In this document: piece after piece, positions 9,022-18,954 of the stretch | Position numbering within the stretch: the first letter of the stretch is position 1 | How the letters are laid out: the number at the start of each line of letters is the position of its first letter | From: Desulfurococcaceae archaeon | GTDB lineage: Archaea; Thermoproteota; Thermoprotei_A; Sulfolobales; Desulfurococcaceae | NCBI GenBank assembly: GCA_028275705.1 | Contig: JAPWUD010000001.1 | Span: forward strand, 62,001 to 126,000 | Direction of reading: 5' to 3' | DNA length: 64,000 nucleotides | Program-made: the position numbers and the translations under genes | The notes under the pieces: model-generated | What the model was told of the DNA's origin: nothing | Seen by the model: only the letters and a program-made list of their open reading frames with translations | The model's database searches: none

Positions 9022-9337
9022 AGACCACTACGCAAGAATAGAGACAGAACTACGAGTAGTCGAAGCAGAGCTAGGTGAAATAGACAACGTCATGGATAGT
9101 ATTAAGGGACTCAGCGATGATGCAGAGTTATATAAAGCTATTGGACACATACTTGTTAGGAAGACAAAAGCGGAGATTACTAGAGAACTCGAGGAGAGGA
9201 AGGAGCTACTTATCATAAAGAGGGATAAGTACAGGAAGCAATTAGAGTTCCTCAATAAGCAAATCAATGAGACTGAGAATAAATTACGCGAAGCACTGTC
9301 AAAGTATGGTTTAACAACTCCGAGACAGCAGGGCTAA
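8960..9337 (+). CDS. pfdB: Prefoldin subunit beta
   Basis: 125 aa, almost entirely helical with heptad patterns on both sides of a short hairpin (DNVMDSIKGLSDDAELYKAI), which is the prefoldin beta design: two coiled-coil arms joined by beta hairpins. Prefoldin captures unfolded proteins and passes them to the thermosome. The ATG at 8960 is preferred over the in-frame GTG at 8948. Its first codons overlap the end of the Pcc1-like frame. Confidence 0.93.
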   Translation: MSEKTLPPEVQQLLIQYQTLRDHYARIETELRVVEAELGEIDNVMDSIKGLSDDAELYKAIGHILVRKTKAEITRELEERKELLIIKRDKYRKQLEFLNKQINETENKLREALSKYGLTTPRQQG

Positions 9338-9365
9338 GTCCTTTATTCTCTAAGGGTGGAGTATA

Positions 9366-9698
9366 CTGAGTAATAAGAATAGAGATAGAGAATACCTAGA
9401 GATCCTTAGAAGCCTACCGGAGGACGTGTTAGAAGAGCTTGTACTGTATCTAGAGAAGGAGACGAGTGGGTATTTAGAGCGGTTACTACCACCAAGAACA
9501 GACTACAGTGTATCCATCTCTATTAATAAGGAGAGAAAAGGCGTAGACGTTGCATTGGAGGTTTCAATTAGGGGGCGCCTCGAGGAGTTTAGAGAAGAGG
9601 CTAGAGATGCAGTAAGCTATGCGAGGAGAAAACTAATTGATTGGCTTGAAGCATATAAGTCTAAGTCTACACATGGATACCACGTGGAGTCAACGTAG
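9366..9698 (+). CDS. DUF3194-family protein, apparent CTG start
   Basis: The conserved part (EDVLEELVLYLEKETSGYL and KLIDWLEAY) matches small archaeal DUF3194 proteins found next to prefoldin beta; function unknown. The first canonical start is a GTG at 9426, but the reading frame stays open and protein-like upstream (NKNRDREYLEILRSLP). A strong GGGTGG site at 9354-9359 sits six bases before CTG at 9366, preceded by ATA, so the real start is probably a near-cognate CTG. About 110 aa from there. Confidence 0.7.
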   Translation: MSNKNRDREYLEILRSLPEDVLEELVLYLEKETSGYLERLLPPRTDYSVSISINKERKGVDVALEVSIRGRLEEFREEARDAVSYARRKLIDWLEAYKSKSTHGYHVEST

Positions 9699-9727
9699 TT
9701 CATACTATAGGGATTAGTCTATCAAGG

Positions 9728-9735
9728 TATAAATT
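9728..9735 (+). promoter_or_regulatory. TATA box for EF-2
   Basis: The sequence TATAAATT lies 59 bases before the EF-2 ATG, so transcription would begin near 9757 and leave a leader of about 30 bases carrying the GGGTG ribosome binding site at 9775-9779. This gives EF-2 its own promoter downstream of the superoperon. Confidence 0.5.
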
Positions 9736-9786
9736 GCCATTTTTCCTATAACACTGGGTTGAGATGCTTAGAACGGGTGTAGGTAT

Positions 9787-11997
9787 ATGGTTAAGTATAA
9801 GCAGACAATTGAAGTCTTGAAGATAATGAGGAATATTGAACAAGTGAGAAATATTGGTATAACAGCCCATGTAGACCATGGAAAAACCACACTGTCAGAC
9901 TCTCTACTAAGTGCTGCTGGATTACTATCTGAGAAACTCGCTGGTCAGGTACTTGCACTAGACTACCTCGACATAGAGCAAAAGCGCCAAATGACTGTGA
10001 AAGCTGCAAACGTAAGTCTTTACCACGAGCACAAGGGTAAGCCATATGTCATTAACTTAATTGACACCCCTGGACACGTAGACTTCCAGTCGAGGACTTT
10101 GAGGGCTTTGAGGGCAATTGATGGTGCTATAGTGGTTGTAGACTCTGTTGAAGGCGTAATGACGCAGACAGAGATGTACTTGAGAGTTGCACTCGAGGAG
10201 AGGGTTAGACCAGTGTTATTTATTAATAAGATCGATAGGTTGATCAAGGAGTTGAAGCTATCTCCAAACGAGATCCAGCAGAGGTTAATACAGATAATAA
10301 AGGATATAAATACACTGATAGCTAACTATGCAGATAAGGAATTCCAGAGAGCATGGCTACTTGACCCCTCTAAAGGCCAGGTTGCATTTGGATCGGCTAG
10401 AGACAGGTGGGGTTTAACACTACCACTAGCTATGCAGAAGGGAATAAAGTTCAGCGACATCATAGATATTTACAATAGGGGGAGAGAAGCTGTTGCAGAA
10501 CTCCAGAAGAGCGCACCCCTCCACGAAGCAGTATTAGACATGGTTGTAAAGTTTATTCCAAACCCTAGAGAAGCCCAGAAGTATAGAATTCCAAAGATAT
10601 GGCATGGTGATGTAAACAGCGAGATCGCTAAGTACATGATGGACTGCGATCCAAACGGCCCACTAGTAATGATGGTTACAGATGTAAAAGTAGATCCACA
10701 CGCTGGGTTAGTTGCAACAGGTAGAGTGTTCTCAGGTACTCTAAAGCCCGGTGATGAAGTATACCTAGTTAACGCTAAGGCTAATCAGAGAGTTCTACAG
10801 GTTAGCCTCTATATGGGTCCATATAGAGAACTAGCTGATGAAATACCGGCAGGCAATATCGCAGCAGCCCTTGGACTAGATAAAGCCAGGTCTGGAGAGA
10901 CTATAACTCATCAAAGCTTGAGGGATTTAATGATCCCATTCGAGAGAATGAGGATGATCACGGAGTCCGTTGTTACAGTTGCCCTCGAACCAAAGAACCC
11001 CCAGCAATTGACGAAAATGATTGACTCTCTCTATAAACTCCACTTGGAGGATCCAAGCCTTGTAGTGAAGATTAATGAGGAGACTGGTGAGTACTTACTG
11101 AGTGGTGTTGGAACACTCCACATTGAGATCGCGTTGACTCTCCTCAGAGACCTCTATGGAATCGATGTATTGGCTTCTCCACCAGTAATAGTCTATAGGG
11201 AGACCATTAAGAATGAGAGTAAGGTATTCGAGGGTAAATCACCCAATAAACACAATAGATTCTACATTAGCGTGAGACCACTAGATGAGGCTACAATTAA
11301 GTTAATACAAGAAGGCCTTGTTGTAGAGGATATGGATTCACGTGAGAGAGCAAAAATCCTCAGAGAACACGCTGGCTGGGATGCAGACATGGCTAGGAGG
11401 ATTATTGCGATCGATGAGAACATTAATCTATTCGTAGACATGACGGCTGGTGTTCAGTACTTAAAGGAGGTAAAGGACACTGTGATCCAGGCTTTTAGGC
11501 TCGCGATGAGGGAGGGTCCACTTGCGCATGAGCCAGTTAGAGGACTACTTGTATTACTCCACGATGCAGTTATACACGAAGACCCAGCACACAGGGGTCC
11601 AGCGCAGATATATCCAGCGGTTAGAAACGCTATTTTCGCGGGGATATTAACGTCTAATCCAACACTACTTGAACCCATCCTCAAATTCGACATTAAGACC
11701 CCTATGGAGTACATTGGAAACATATCAGTGATCATCACGAAGAAGCGTGGAAAAGTAATTGACATACAGCAATCCGAGAACCTAGCTAGAATCATTGCAG
11801 AGGTACCAGTATCCGAGTCATTTGACATGGCGGACATGCTGAGAAACGCCACAGCTGGAAAAGCAATCTGGGGACAAGACTTTAGTAGATGGTCTCCAGT
11901 TCCAGACTCAATGCTACTAGACCTCATTGGTAAAATAAGACAACGTAAAGGACTAAAGCCAGAGCCTCCAAAACCCGAAGACTTCATCTCATTGTAG
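9787..11997 (+). CDS. fusA: Translation elongation factor 2
   Basis: 736 aa, full length for archaeal EF-2, the GTPase that moves tRNA and mRNA through the ribosome. The G domain shows AHVDHGKTT (27-35), DTPGHVDF and NKID. Domain IV carries [13 protein letters not shown] near residue 605, where the histidine is the site of diphthamide modification. The ATG at 9787 follows a GGGTG site by seven bases. Confidence 0.98.
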   Translation: MVKYKQTIEVLKIMRNIEQVRNIGITAHVDHGKTTLSDSLLSAAGLLSEKLAGQVLALDYLDIEQKRQMTVKAANVSLYHEHKGKPYVINLIDTPGHVDFQSRTLRALRAIDGAIVVVDSVEGVMTQTEMYLRVALEERVRPVLFINKIDRLIKELKLSPNEIQQRLIQIIKDINTLIANYADKEFQRAWLLDPSKGQVAFGSARDRWGLTLPLAMQKGIKFSDIIDIYNRGREAVAELQKSAPLHEAVLDMVVKFIPNPREAQKYRIPKIWHGDVNSEIAKYMMDCDPNGPLVMMVTDVKVDPHAGLVATGRVFSGTLKPGDEVYLVNAKANQRVLQVSLYMGPYRELADEIPAGNIAAALGLDKARSGETITHQSLRDLMIPFERMRMITESVVTVALEPKNPQQLTKMIDSLYKLHLEDPSLVVKINEETGEYLLSGVGTLHIEIALTLLRDLYGIDVLASPPVIVYRETIKNESKVFEGKSPNKHNRFYISVRPLDEATIKLIQEGLVVEDMDSRERAKILREHAGWDADMARRIIAIDENINLFVDMTAGVQYLKEVKDTVIQAFRLAMREGPLAHEPVRGLLVLLHDAVIHEDPAHRGPAQIYPAVRNAIFAGILTSNPTLLEPILKFDIKTPMEYIGNISVIITKKRGKVIDIQQSENLARIIAEVPVSESFDMADMLRNATAGKAIWGQDFSRWSPVPDSMLLDLIGKIRQRKGLKPEPPKPEDFISL

Positions 11998-12061
11998 GAG
12001 TAAAACCACTAGGAGACAACAGTATTTTCTACTCTCCTGGATCATCTCAGAATTTGTTGAA

Positions 12062-12163
12062 CGCCGGGGCGGGGATTCGAACCCCGGACCACCGGGTATC
12101 TGCCAGGCTGAACCCCAGTTTTGGTTAACAGCCCGGCGCTCTTCCAGGCTGAGCTACCCCGGC
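12062..12163 (-). tRNA. tRNA-Asn (anticodon GTT) with intron
   Basis: On the minus strand GCCGGGG (12163-12157) pairs with CCCCGGC (12069-12063), with G as discriminator. The T arm is CGGGG-TTCGAAT-CCCCG. The anticodon stem CCGGG/CCCGG is interrupted in its loop after position 37 by about 28 bases (12098-12125), the canonical archaeal intron site; removal leaves the loop CTGTTAA, anticodon GTT. No CCA is encoded. Confidence 0.93.
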
Positions 12164-12220
12164 TCTAATAGTTATTTAGGGATTCGGGGTTTTAAAGAAT
12201 ACCTTGTTTTGGTTAATTGT

Positions 12221-13498
12221 TTATTGCTTTAACTCAATACTCTCTCCGTTTTGTGGAGTGTAGATGTTTACGTCGTCTCCTAGCTCTCTTCTTAGTTTAC
12301 TTGCTAGTGCAAGTGCGTCTTCTTCACTACCGTGAATTATGACTATGTTCTTCACGCTTCCTCTATATCTAAGTACAAATCTAGCTAGATCATCTCCACT
12401 AGCATGGCTCGAGAAGTCCAGCCACTCGAGTCTAGCGTCTACTTTATCAATCTCCTGTGCTTTAATAACGCCTGTTTCTAGGAGTTCGTGTCCATTACTA
12501 TTAACAGCCTGGTAGCTTACAAGTATAATACTGTTTCTCGGGTTTTTAGATAGGTGCTTAAGGTAGTATAGTGCAGGGCCTCCTTTAAGCATACCAGCCG
12601 AGGCTATTATAACACACGGCTTCTTCATAATCTTCTTCCTCATAGAGTAGTCTGTAACCATTTCTACTCCCTCAACAACCCTCGTGAATAACGCAGGGTC
12701 TCTCAAGTACTTCTTGTGCTTTAAATACACCTCTGTTACATCCCTGCTCATTCCATCAATATATATCTCTAGGTATGGAGCCTGCGAGTATAGTAGTGTC
12801 ATAACCTCCTGTGTTCTACCAACACTAAAAGCTGGTATTAATACAACCCCACCACTATCAATAGTGGATTCAACAATCTCCAACAACCTCTTCTCCACGA
12901 GGTGTCTTGGCGGGTGGTTTCTACCACCATAAGTTGACTCAACTATGATTGTTGTAGGTGAAACTGGCGGGGTTTCAGCACCCGGTAGAGTCCATGTTTG
13001 AATAGTGTTGAAGTCCCCTGTATATAGCACTCTACCACCACTAGGGGTCTCTACATACACAGTTGAACTACCAATTATGTGCCCTGCATTATATAGTGTG
13101 ATTTTAAATCCATCTACTTCAACGTCTCTACCATACTCAGCGAAGACCGTGCTATCATACATTCTATCAAACTCTCTTAGTTCATACTCTATGTAGTATG
13201 CATTAATCCTCAGGAAGTCTATAGTTAGTAGTTTTGCAACATCTAGCGTAGGCTTTGTAGCAACAGCCCTTGGATTACCAGAAATGTATAGAATGGGTGC
13301 TGCACCCACATGATCCAAGTGCGCATGCGATAACACGAGTGCAGATAAGTCAACCGGTCTTACATGCATAGGTAGTTGAGGTATATCCTTCTCATTGAAG
13401 TTTACGCCGTAGTCGAGTAGTATAGACTTACCACTATCCTTCAACAATATAGCTGCTCTACCAACCTCTCGGCCTCCGCCAAGGACCTTGATCTCCAT
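12221..13498 (-). CDS. Beta-CASP RNase, aCPSF2 type
   Basis: 425 aa metallo-beta-lactamase protein: HAHLDH at 58-63, later GHIIGSS, YTGDFN, and the beta-CASP segments with FSSHAS and IIHGSEE near the C terminus. It lacks the N-terminal KH domains of aCPSF1, so it fits the shorter archaeal aCPSF2 group of endo/5'-exoribonucleases related to eukaryotic CPSF73. Likely cytosolic, in RNA maturation or decay. Its 3' end faces tRNA-Asn, about 60 bases away. Confidence 0.9.
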   Translation of the reverse strand: MEIKVLGGGREVGRAAILLKDSGKSILLDYGVNFNEKDIPQLPMHVRPVDLSALVLSHAHLDHVGAAPILYISGNPRAVATKPTLDVAKLLTIDFLRINAYYIEYELREFDRMYDSTVFAEYGRDVEVDGFKITLYNAGHIIGSSTVYVETPSGGRVLYTGDFNTIQTWTLPGAETPPVSPTTIIVESTYGGRNHPPRHLVEKRLLEIVESTIDSGGVVLIPAFSVGRTQEVMTLLYSQAPYLEIYIDGMSRDVTEVYLKHKKYLRDPALFTRVVEGVEMVTDYSMRKKIMKKPCVIIASAGMLKGGPALYYLKHLSKNPRNSIILVSYQAVNSNGHELLETGVIKAQEIDKVDARLEWLDFSSHASGDDLARFVLRYRGSVKNIVIIHGSEEDALALASKLRRELGDDVNIYTPQNGESIELKQ

Positions 13499-13595
13499 TT
13501 AATCCACCAAGCAGTAAGCAATACTTGATTACTCGTGTTTTTTAAAACATAATAAGGATGAACCTTAATAAAGAAGAGGGAGAGGTGCGCTTACA

Positions 13596-13970
13596 TTGGC
13601 CTTCTTTAGTCCACATGAATTGAGAAAACTCCTCAGGAGATATGGTGTAGAAGTCGAAGAGTTGAAAGACATTGAGAGAGTTGAATTATACTCCAGCAAG
13701 AAGAAACTAGTTGTGAATAAACCCCAAGTAGTAGCATTTAAGCTCACTGGCCAGACAATATACCAGGTTGTAGGAGGAGAAGTAGTTGAAGAGGAGATAG
13801 TGGAGAAGCCTCTGGAGAAGCCCGTGGAGGAGGCTAAGTTCTCCGAGGAAGACGTGAACTTCATAGTAGAGTACACTGGTGTTACAAGGGAGAAAGCAGT
13901 AGAGGCATTGAAGAAGGCTGGAGGAGACTTAGCGAAGGCAATAATGATCCTACGTGGTGAATCAACATAG
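13596..13970 (+). CDS. nac: Nascent polypeptide-associated complex protein
   Basis: 124 aa with an N-terminal NAC domain (residues about 15-65, including KPQVVAFKLTGQTIYQVVG) and a C-terminal UBA domain (about 83-122, FIVEYTGVTREKAVEALKKA). Archaeal NAC is a homodimer that contacts chains leaving the ribosome. A TTG at 13596 follows GAGAGGTG at suitable distance. The linker is rich in Glu and Lys. Confidence 0.93.
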   Translation: MAFFSPHELRKLLRRYGVEVEELKDIERVELYSSKKKLVVNKPQVVAFKLTGQTIYQVVGGEVVEEEIVEKPLEKPVEEAKFSEEDVNFIVEYTGVTREKAVEALKKAGGDLAKAIMILRGEST

Positions 13971-14004
13971 AAGTAGCCATTAGCACAGATACGGTGGATT
14001 GAAC

Positions 14005-16596
14005 TTGAATGAGGCGTCAATAGCTAAACTAAGCACACCCATGTTTAATTACGCAGAGAACACATTGTTATTTAAGACGAAGTTTGAAAAATCCCTCACA
14101 ACACCACACTATCTACTCAATGTATACTACGATGGAAAACTAGGTAGAGCGGTATTAGAGTTCATAAGTGAAGACGGATCTAAACTAGTAAGAGTCCCCG
14201 ATCCCTACGGTCACAAGCCATACTTCCTCACAAGTGAACCAGTAGATGAGTTAAAGACAAAAATAGGTGCTAATAGTGGAGTAGAGGACTTTGAGGAAGT
14301 TGAGAAGATAAATCCACTAACAATGAAAAAGATCAAGCTAGTGAAGGTAATTACAAAAGACCCACTCGTAGTCAAGAAGCTTAGAGGCAAGGTCTCGAGT
14401 GCGTGGGAGGCCAAGATCAAGTACCACGCAAACTACGTATTCGACATGGGCTTAATTCCAGGAATGAAGTATATTGTACCAAACAATGGAGAGAGTAAGC
14501 CAATACTAATTGAGCCTAAAATACCAGAGGAGGTTTTAAGGAATATTGACAAGTTATTTGAGAGAGAACCCGAGTCTACTAGACAACTAGCTAGAGAACT
14601 CGCTAAGCTCTTTGAAGAGCCACCTCCCAGGGCTCTAAGAGCGTCAATAGATATAGAAGTCTATACTCCATTTAAGGGGAGAGTCCCAAGCCCTAAACTA
14701 GCAGAATACCCCGTTATCAGTATTGCAATAGCTGGTAGTGATGGATTTAGAAAGGTATTTATGCTTTCAAGGCCCTTCAAAAACCCATTCCTCTATGAGG
14801 CTGAAGGAGTTTACCCAGTAGACGCAGAGATAGAGGTATTTGACTCTGAGATGGCTCTCATACTAGAGGTTTTCAAGGCTATTGCGAAGTACCCTATTGT
14901 ACTAACATATAATGGTGATAAATTCGACCTCGTCTACCTCTACACGAGGAGTTTAAAGCTAGGTATCCCCAGGTATCTAATTCCAATACAGATCAGGGAG
15001 GATTTATCTAGATTTGAAACCAGTATACACATAGACTTATACAAGTTCTTCGCGAATAGAGCTATTAAGAACTATGCTTTTAGTGGTAAATACCAAGAGG
15101 AGAAACTAGAGTCTGTATCTCAAGCACTACTCGGTGTTTCAAAAATCGGTATTGAGGGAACAGTTAGCGATATATCAGCCGGTTACCTTGCCGCATACAA
15201 CTTAAGAGACGCTACAATAACGCTCTCCCTTACACTATTCAATAATGAACTAGTCTGGAAGCTCATTATTCTACTAATGCGTATTTCAAAAACCACTCTC
15301 GAGGAGCAGTGTAGAAGGCAGATCTCTGCTTGGATCCAGAATATGTTCTTCTGGGAGCACCGTAGACTAAACTACCTAATTCCAAACAAGGAGGATATTG
15401 CAAGCCAGGTTAAAGCATCTACGAAAGCTGTAATAGATGGAAAGAAGTATGCTGGAGCACTAGTAATTCTCCCGCCACAAGGAGTATTCTTCGACGTAGT
15501 AGTCCTCGACATTGCATCTCTATATCCAAGTGTAATAAAGAACTACAATTTAAGTTATGAAACAGTTGATGTAAACTGGTGCTCTAGGAGAAACACTGTT
15601 GAAGACGAGACTGGGAAACCACTACACGTAGTCTGCATGGATGCACCTGGATTAACAGCACAAATTATTGGAGTACTACGCGATTTTAGAGTCGGGGTTT
15701 ACAAGAAGAGAATTAAAGACCCCTCACTAGCACCCGAGCAGAGAACATGGTATGACGTAGTTCAGAGAGCTATAAAGGTATTCATAAACGCTAGTTATGG
15801 AGTCTTTGGAGACGAGAAGTTTTCACTGTATTCACCAGCAGTTGCTGAGAGCGTTACAGCTCTTGGCAGGAGATCATTTATGAGCATTGTCATAAAGGCA
15901 GCTGAAATGGGGGTTAAGACACTGTATGGAGACACAGACTCTATATTTATCTGGGCTCCCGCACAGATGCAACTAGAATTACTACAAAAGTGGATTATGC
16001 AAACACTTGGATTAGAGATAGAGATTGACAAGGAATTCTCCTACGTGATTTTCACAGGTTTAAAGAAGAACTATCTTGGTAGAACAAGAGATGGCGAAAT
16101 CGAGGTTAAGGGGTTAGTTGCTAAAAAGCGCAATACACCTGAGTTCGTAAAATACCTCTTCCAGGAAATACTCGATTCCTTGAAGAAAGTTGAAAGCCCC
16201 GTGGACTTTGCATCGTTTATTGAGTGGCTTGAAGGAGTTACAAGAGAGTATTATCAGGGCCTTAGGCACCGAGAGATCCCATTGGATCAATTGGCGATTA
16301 AAATGGCTTTAACTAAGGATCCATCCGCGTACACTAAGAATAAACCACCACATGTCAAGGCAGCACTACAACTTAGAAAACACAATGTGAGCGTCCAAGA
16401 GGGTGATGTAATAGTAGTTGTCAAGATCAAGGGTGGGGAAGGCTATAAGGCAATACAGTTAACTAGGCAGCACGAGGTAGACCCTGATAAATACGTTGAA
16501 TTACTAAAGTCTAGTCTAGAGCAATTATTAATGGCTCTTGGAATCAAGTGGGAGGACATTACAGGTGGAGCGGGTCTAGCGAAATTCACAGCTTGA
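14005..16596 (+). CDS. polB: Family B DNA polymerase
   Basis: About 863 aa with intact proofreading and polymerase motifs. Exo I is SIDIEVYTP near residue 215, Exo II is YNGDKFDLVYLYTR, and Exo III contains YNLRDATITL. The polymerase motifs are DIASLYPSVIKNYNLSYE, VFINASYGVFG and YGDTDSIF. Both metal-binding aspartates are present, so it should be an active replicative or repair polymerase of the crenarchaeal B-family type. TTG at 14005 fits the GGTGG site at 13993-13997 better than TTG at 13999. Confidence 0.96.
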   Translation: MNEASIAKLSTPMFNYAENTLLFKTKFEKSLTTPHYLLNVYYDGKLGRAVLEFISEDGSKLVRVPDPYGHKPYFLTSEPVDELKTKIGANSGVEDFEEVEKINPLTMKKIKLVKVITKDPLVVKKLRGKVSSAWEAKIKYHANYVFDMGLIPGMKYIVPNNGESKPILIEPKIPEEVLRNIDKLFEREPESTRQLARELAKLFEEPPPRALRASIDIEVYTPFKGRVPSPKLAEYPVISIAIAGSDGFRKVFMLSRPFKNPFLYEAEGVYPVDAEIEVFDSEMALILEVFKAIAKYPIVLTYNGDKFDLVYLYTRSLKLGIPRYLIPIQIREDLSRFETSIHIDLYKFFANRAIKNYAFSGKYQEEKLESVSQALLGVSKIGIEGTVSDISAGYLAAYNLRDATITLSLTLFNNELVWKLIILLMRISKTTLEEQCRRQISAWIQNMFFWEHRRLNYLIPNKEDIASQVKASTKAVIDGKKYAGALVILPPQGVFFDVVVLDIASLYPSVIKNYNLSYETVDVNWCSRRNTVEDETGKPLHVVCMDAPGLTAQIIGVLRDFRVGVYKKRIKDPSLAPEQRTWYDVVQRAIKVFINASYGVFGDEKFSLYSPAVAESVTALGRRSFMSIVIKAAEMGVKTLYGDTDSIFIWAPAQMQLELLQKWIMQTLGLEIEIDKEFSYVIFTGLKKNYLGRTRDGEIEVKGLVAKKRNTPEFVKYLFQEILDSLKKVESPVDFASFIEWLEGVTREYYQGLRHREIPLDQLAIKMALTKDPSAYTKNKPPHVKAALQLRKHNVSVQEGDVIVVVKIKGGEGYKAIQLTRQHEVDPDKYVELLKSSLEQLLMALGIKWEDITGGAGLAKFTA

Positions 16597-16721
16597 AATA
16601 CATATACTCTCAACTCCATGGAGAACTCCACGTCACACTACATGATCCATAATATAGCTAATTTAAACCCTTGAAGTATTTAAGAGACTAGTACTCAATA
16701 TAAGCTGGTAAGGTGAATTGC

Positions 16722-17009
16722 TTGCCTAAGAAGAGAGAGAGTCGTGGGCGTAGGAAAGGCGATAAGGGTACTATTGAGAGAGTCCAGTGCGATAACTGCG
16801 GTGCACTAATACCAGCTGATAAAGCAATATGCGTAACAAGAATGTATAGTCCTGTTCCACCAGGACTAGCCGAGGAGCTCGAGAAGAAGGGGGCTGTGAT
16901 AATGAAGTATCCAGTTAAGAAATGCTATTGTATTTCATGCGCTATACACTTCGGTATAATCAAAGTTAGACCTGAGGAGGAGAGGAAGCCAAGGCAGTTG
17001 ACTATTTAA
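16722..17009 (+). CDS. rps26e: 30S ribosomal protein S26e
   Basis: 95 aa: a basic start PKKRESRGRRKGDKG, then zinc-binding CDNC and CISC motifs, matching S26e, which lies near the mRNA exit channel of the small subunit. The TTG at 16722 follows GGTGA by five bases and yields the family-typical M-PKKR start; the longer frame from 16713 would add three residues. Confidence 0.93.
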   Translation: MPKKRESRGRRKGDKGTIERVQCDNCGALIPADKAICVTRMYSPVPPGLAEELEKKGAVIMKYPVKKCYCISCAIHFGIIKVRPEEERKPRQLTI

Positions 17010-17054
17010 AGTATTTTAGCCCACTAGGTTTTACGAGTAAATGGGTTGATAGAG

Positions 17055-17399
17055 TTGAAGGTAAAGAAAATAATATTAGTCACAGCGGAGCATCACCCAT
17101 ACCATAAACTATGGACTAGGCTCGCGGAAAACCTCAGTAAACTACTCAATACACCACTAGAGGTGAAAGTAGAGGACTATGTATACCTAGTAGAGCACGG
17201 GGATAAAGACGAGTTTGGCATGGCCTGGCTGCCTCAAATCCTAGTTGAACTAGAGGATGGAAGTATTCAGTGGCTTCTATCTAAGCTACCGCTAAATAAT
17301 GCCCTGCAGCCAGATGAGGGGAAAGCAATTAATGAAATGCTCGAGAAGTTGAAGTCTATTGGTGTCGAAGTACCTGAACAAGATCAACCAATTGATTAG
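17055..17399 (+). CDS. Hypothetical protein, alpha/beta
   Basis: About 114 aa: a basic first strand (KVKKIILVTAEHHPYHKLW), alternating strands and helices, and an acidic C terminus. I do not recognise a family motif; the pattern of a central beta strand followed by LWTRLAENLSKLLN could be a small Rossmann-like or thioredoxin-like fold, but that is a guess. Starts at TTG 17046 or 17055. Lies between S26e and the lysine methyltransferase, with a separate promoter for the latter. Confidence 0.7.
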   Translation: MKVKKIILVTAEHHPYHKLWTRLAENLSKLLNTPLEVKVEDYVYLVEHGDKDEFGMAWLPQILVELEDGSIQWLLSKLPLNNALQPDEGKAINEMLEKLKSIGVEVPEQDQPID

Positions 17400-17418
17400 C
17401 CTTTAAGACGCCAAATAT

Positions 17419-17428
17419 TTTTATAAAT
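17419..17428 (+). promoter_or_regulatory. TATA box, leaderless promoter of aKMT4
   Basis: TTTATAAATA is centred 26 bases before the ATG at 17450, the standard archaeal TATA-to-start distance. Together with the lack of a ribosome binding site this predicts a leaderless mRNA. Confidence 0.65.
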
Positions 17429-17449
17429 ACTAGCACCAGGGTCTAGTGA

Positions 17450-17929
17450 ATGGTCTTCGTACCATATGTTCCAACCCCATACCCGGTTGTTAGAGCAATG
17501 TTGAAAATTGCGAGTGCAGGACCCGGAGACGTAGTATACGACCTAGGGTGTGGGGATGGGAGGTTCCTCATAGTGGCAGTTAAGGAATTTAATGTAAGAA
17601 AAGCCGTGGGCATTGAAATAGATAAAGAGAGGTATAAACTAGCAGTTTCAAGAATACAGGAGGAGGGGGTTTCAAGTAGAGCACATGTAATACAAGGAGA
17701 CTTCTTCAATGTAGACATAAGTGAGGCAACAATTGTAACCCTCTTCCTATTAACCTCAGTTAATGAAATGCTAAAACCAAAACTAGAGAAAGAGCTAAAG
17801 GAGGGTGCTAGAGTAGTAAGCCACGAGTTCAGGATACCTGGTTGGAAGCCACAGAAGATCATTGATGTAAGAGATGATAGTGGATTACTACACACAATAT
17901 ACCTCTACGTTAAGGGGTCTCATCAATGA
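17450..17929 (+). CDS. Protein-lysine methyltransferase, aKMT4-like
   Basis: 159 aa single-domain SAM-dependent enzyme. Motif I is VYDLGCGDGRF (about 28-38), the acidic loop is GIEIDKERY, and the segment VTLFLLTSVNEMLKPKLEKE is closely like the Dot1-related aKMT4 of Sulfolobus, which monomethylates lysines in many proteins including chromatin proteins. The match in length and in the N-terminal YVPTPYPVVRAML is close. Substrate range here is inferred. A T-rich stretch after the gene may end its transcript. Confidence 0.85.
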   Translation: MVFVPYVPTPYPVVRAMLKIASAGPGDVVYDLGCGDGRFLIVAVKEFNVRKAVGIEIDKERYKLAVSRIQEEGVSSRAHVIQGDFFNVDISEATIVTLFLLTSVNEMLKPKLEKELKEGARVVSHEFRIPGWKPQKIIDVRDDSGLLHTIYLYVKGSHQ

Positions 17930-17994
17930 TGGATAAAGCAATATAGAAATTCATGTGGAGATCCTCGAAGAATTAACTACGAGGCCCCCAGCCA

Positions 17995-18025
17995 CTTCTT
18001 CTTTTCGAGTTTTATCCTTTTTATC
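17995..18025 (+). terminator. T-rich transcription end
   Basis: Three T tracts (TTCTTCTTTT, GTTTTATC, CTTTTTATC) within 31 bases start 66 bases after the aKMT4 stop. Archaeal polymerases stop at such U-rich runs without a hairpin. The rest of the gap up to 18157 shows nothing else I can name. Confidence 0.45.
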
Positions 18026-18157
18026 TAACACCCTTTACTTAGCACCTCCACGCGCTAGGTCTCTACTTCCCTCAACCCCTCAAATTACATTGGTTTAATG
18101 GGGAAGACAATACATACCTGGTAAACCAGTGAAAACTACTTGTAGAATACACCCTGA

Positions 18158-18943
18158 TTAAATAGTTGTAGTCTTTGATAACTTCCTCCCGAACACTATG
18201 TATCCTGTGTGCCCAATCATTCTTGAGTGTGGCCTAACTGCGCCTTCCTCCACGCTTAGTTCTCTTAGTAGTAGTTCATAGACGTGTATGTCTCCAAACA
18301 CTCTGAGATTCCTCATAGCTAATACTGTTTTCTCTACTTGGTTTACTGTTGGTATATAGACTAGTATTGTAGCTGAGTCTTTTAGGGAGTAAGCTATTTT
18401 CTCAAGTGCACTCCATGGGTCTGGTATATCTAGGAAGAACGAGTCTAGGTTATCCACGTCTACACCCTCTCTAACATCCCTCTTAGTTAACACCACTCTA
18501 TGCCTCAACCCGGCTTTCTCTAGGTTTTCACTTGTAGTTGACAATGCTTCATCTAATATGTCGAATCCATATAGTACTCCACTATCTCCTATTATGGAGG
18601 CTATAGCTATTGTTAAAAAACCAGATCCAACGCCTGCTTCACCAACTCTACTGCCAGGCCCAATACCAGATAGGTATATCATTAATGCAGCGTCTTTGGG
18701 GTGTATTACCTGTGTAACTCTCTTCAAGCCAGAGTAGAAGTCCTGCCTCAGTGGCTTATATAAGTATGCCTTAACACCCATACTAGTCTCCACTACCGAC
18801 CCGTGTGGCTTACCTATTAAATCATCGTGTTTAATAAACCCCTTATCAGTACCGAGTAGTTTACCAGGCTCAACTCTAATAATAAACTTCCTCTTCTCGT
18901 CAATGTACACTAAGACTCTATCTCCTTCACGAATAGCCTCCAA
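18158..18943 (-). CDS. trmI: tRNA (adenine-N1)-methyltransferase TrmI
   Basis: 261 aa with an N-terminal beta domain and a Rossmann methyltransferase domain: VGEAGVGSGFLTIAIA (about 98-113), YGFDILDE and the catalytic-region DIPDPW. TrmI methylates N1 of adenines 57/58 in the tRNA T loop, which adds heat stability; archaeal enzymes often modify both positions. Starts at an ATG at 18943, just downstream of a C/D box sRNA candidate on the same strand. Confidence 0.93.
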   Translation of the reverse strand: MEAIREGDRVLVYIDEKRKFIIRVEPGKLLGTDKGFIKHDDLIGKPHGSVVETSMGVKAYLYKPLRQDFYSGLKRVTQVIHPKDAALMIYLSGIGPGSRVGEAGVGSGFLTIAIASIIGDSGVLYGFDILDEALSTTSENLEKAGLRHRVVLTKRDVREGVDVDNLDSFFLDIPDPWSALEKIAYSLKDSATILVYIPTVNQVEKTVLAMRNLRVFGDIHVYELLLRELSVEEGAVRPHSRMIGHTGYIVFGRKLSKTTTI

Positions 18944-18954
18944 GACTCTTAAAC

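Noticed and set aside
9787-11997. Large antisense open frames inside EF-2 and other long genes
   Set aside because: They follow from codon bias of the real genes and lack starts with ribosome binding sites.
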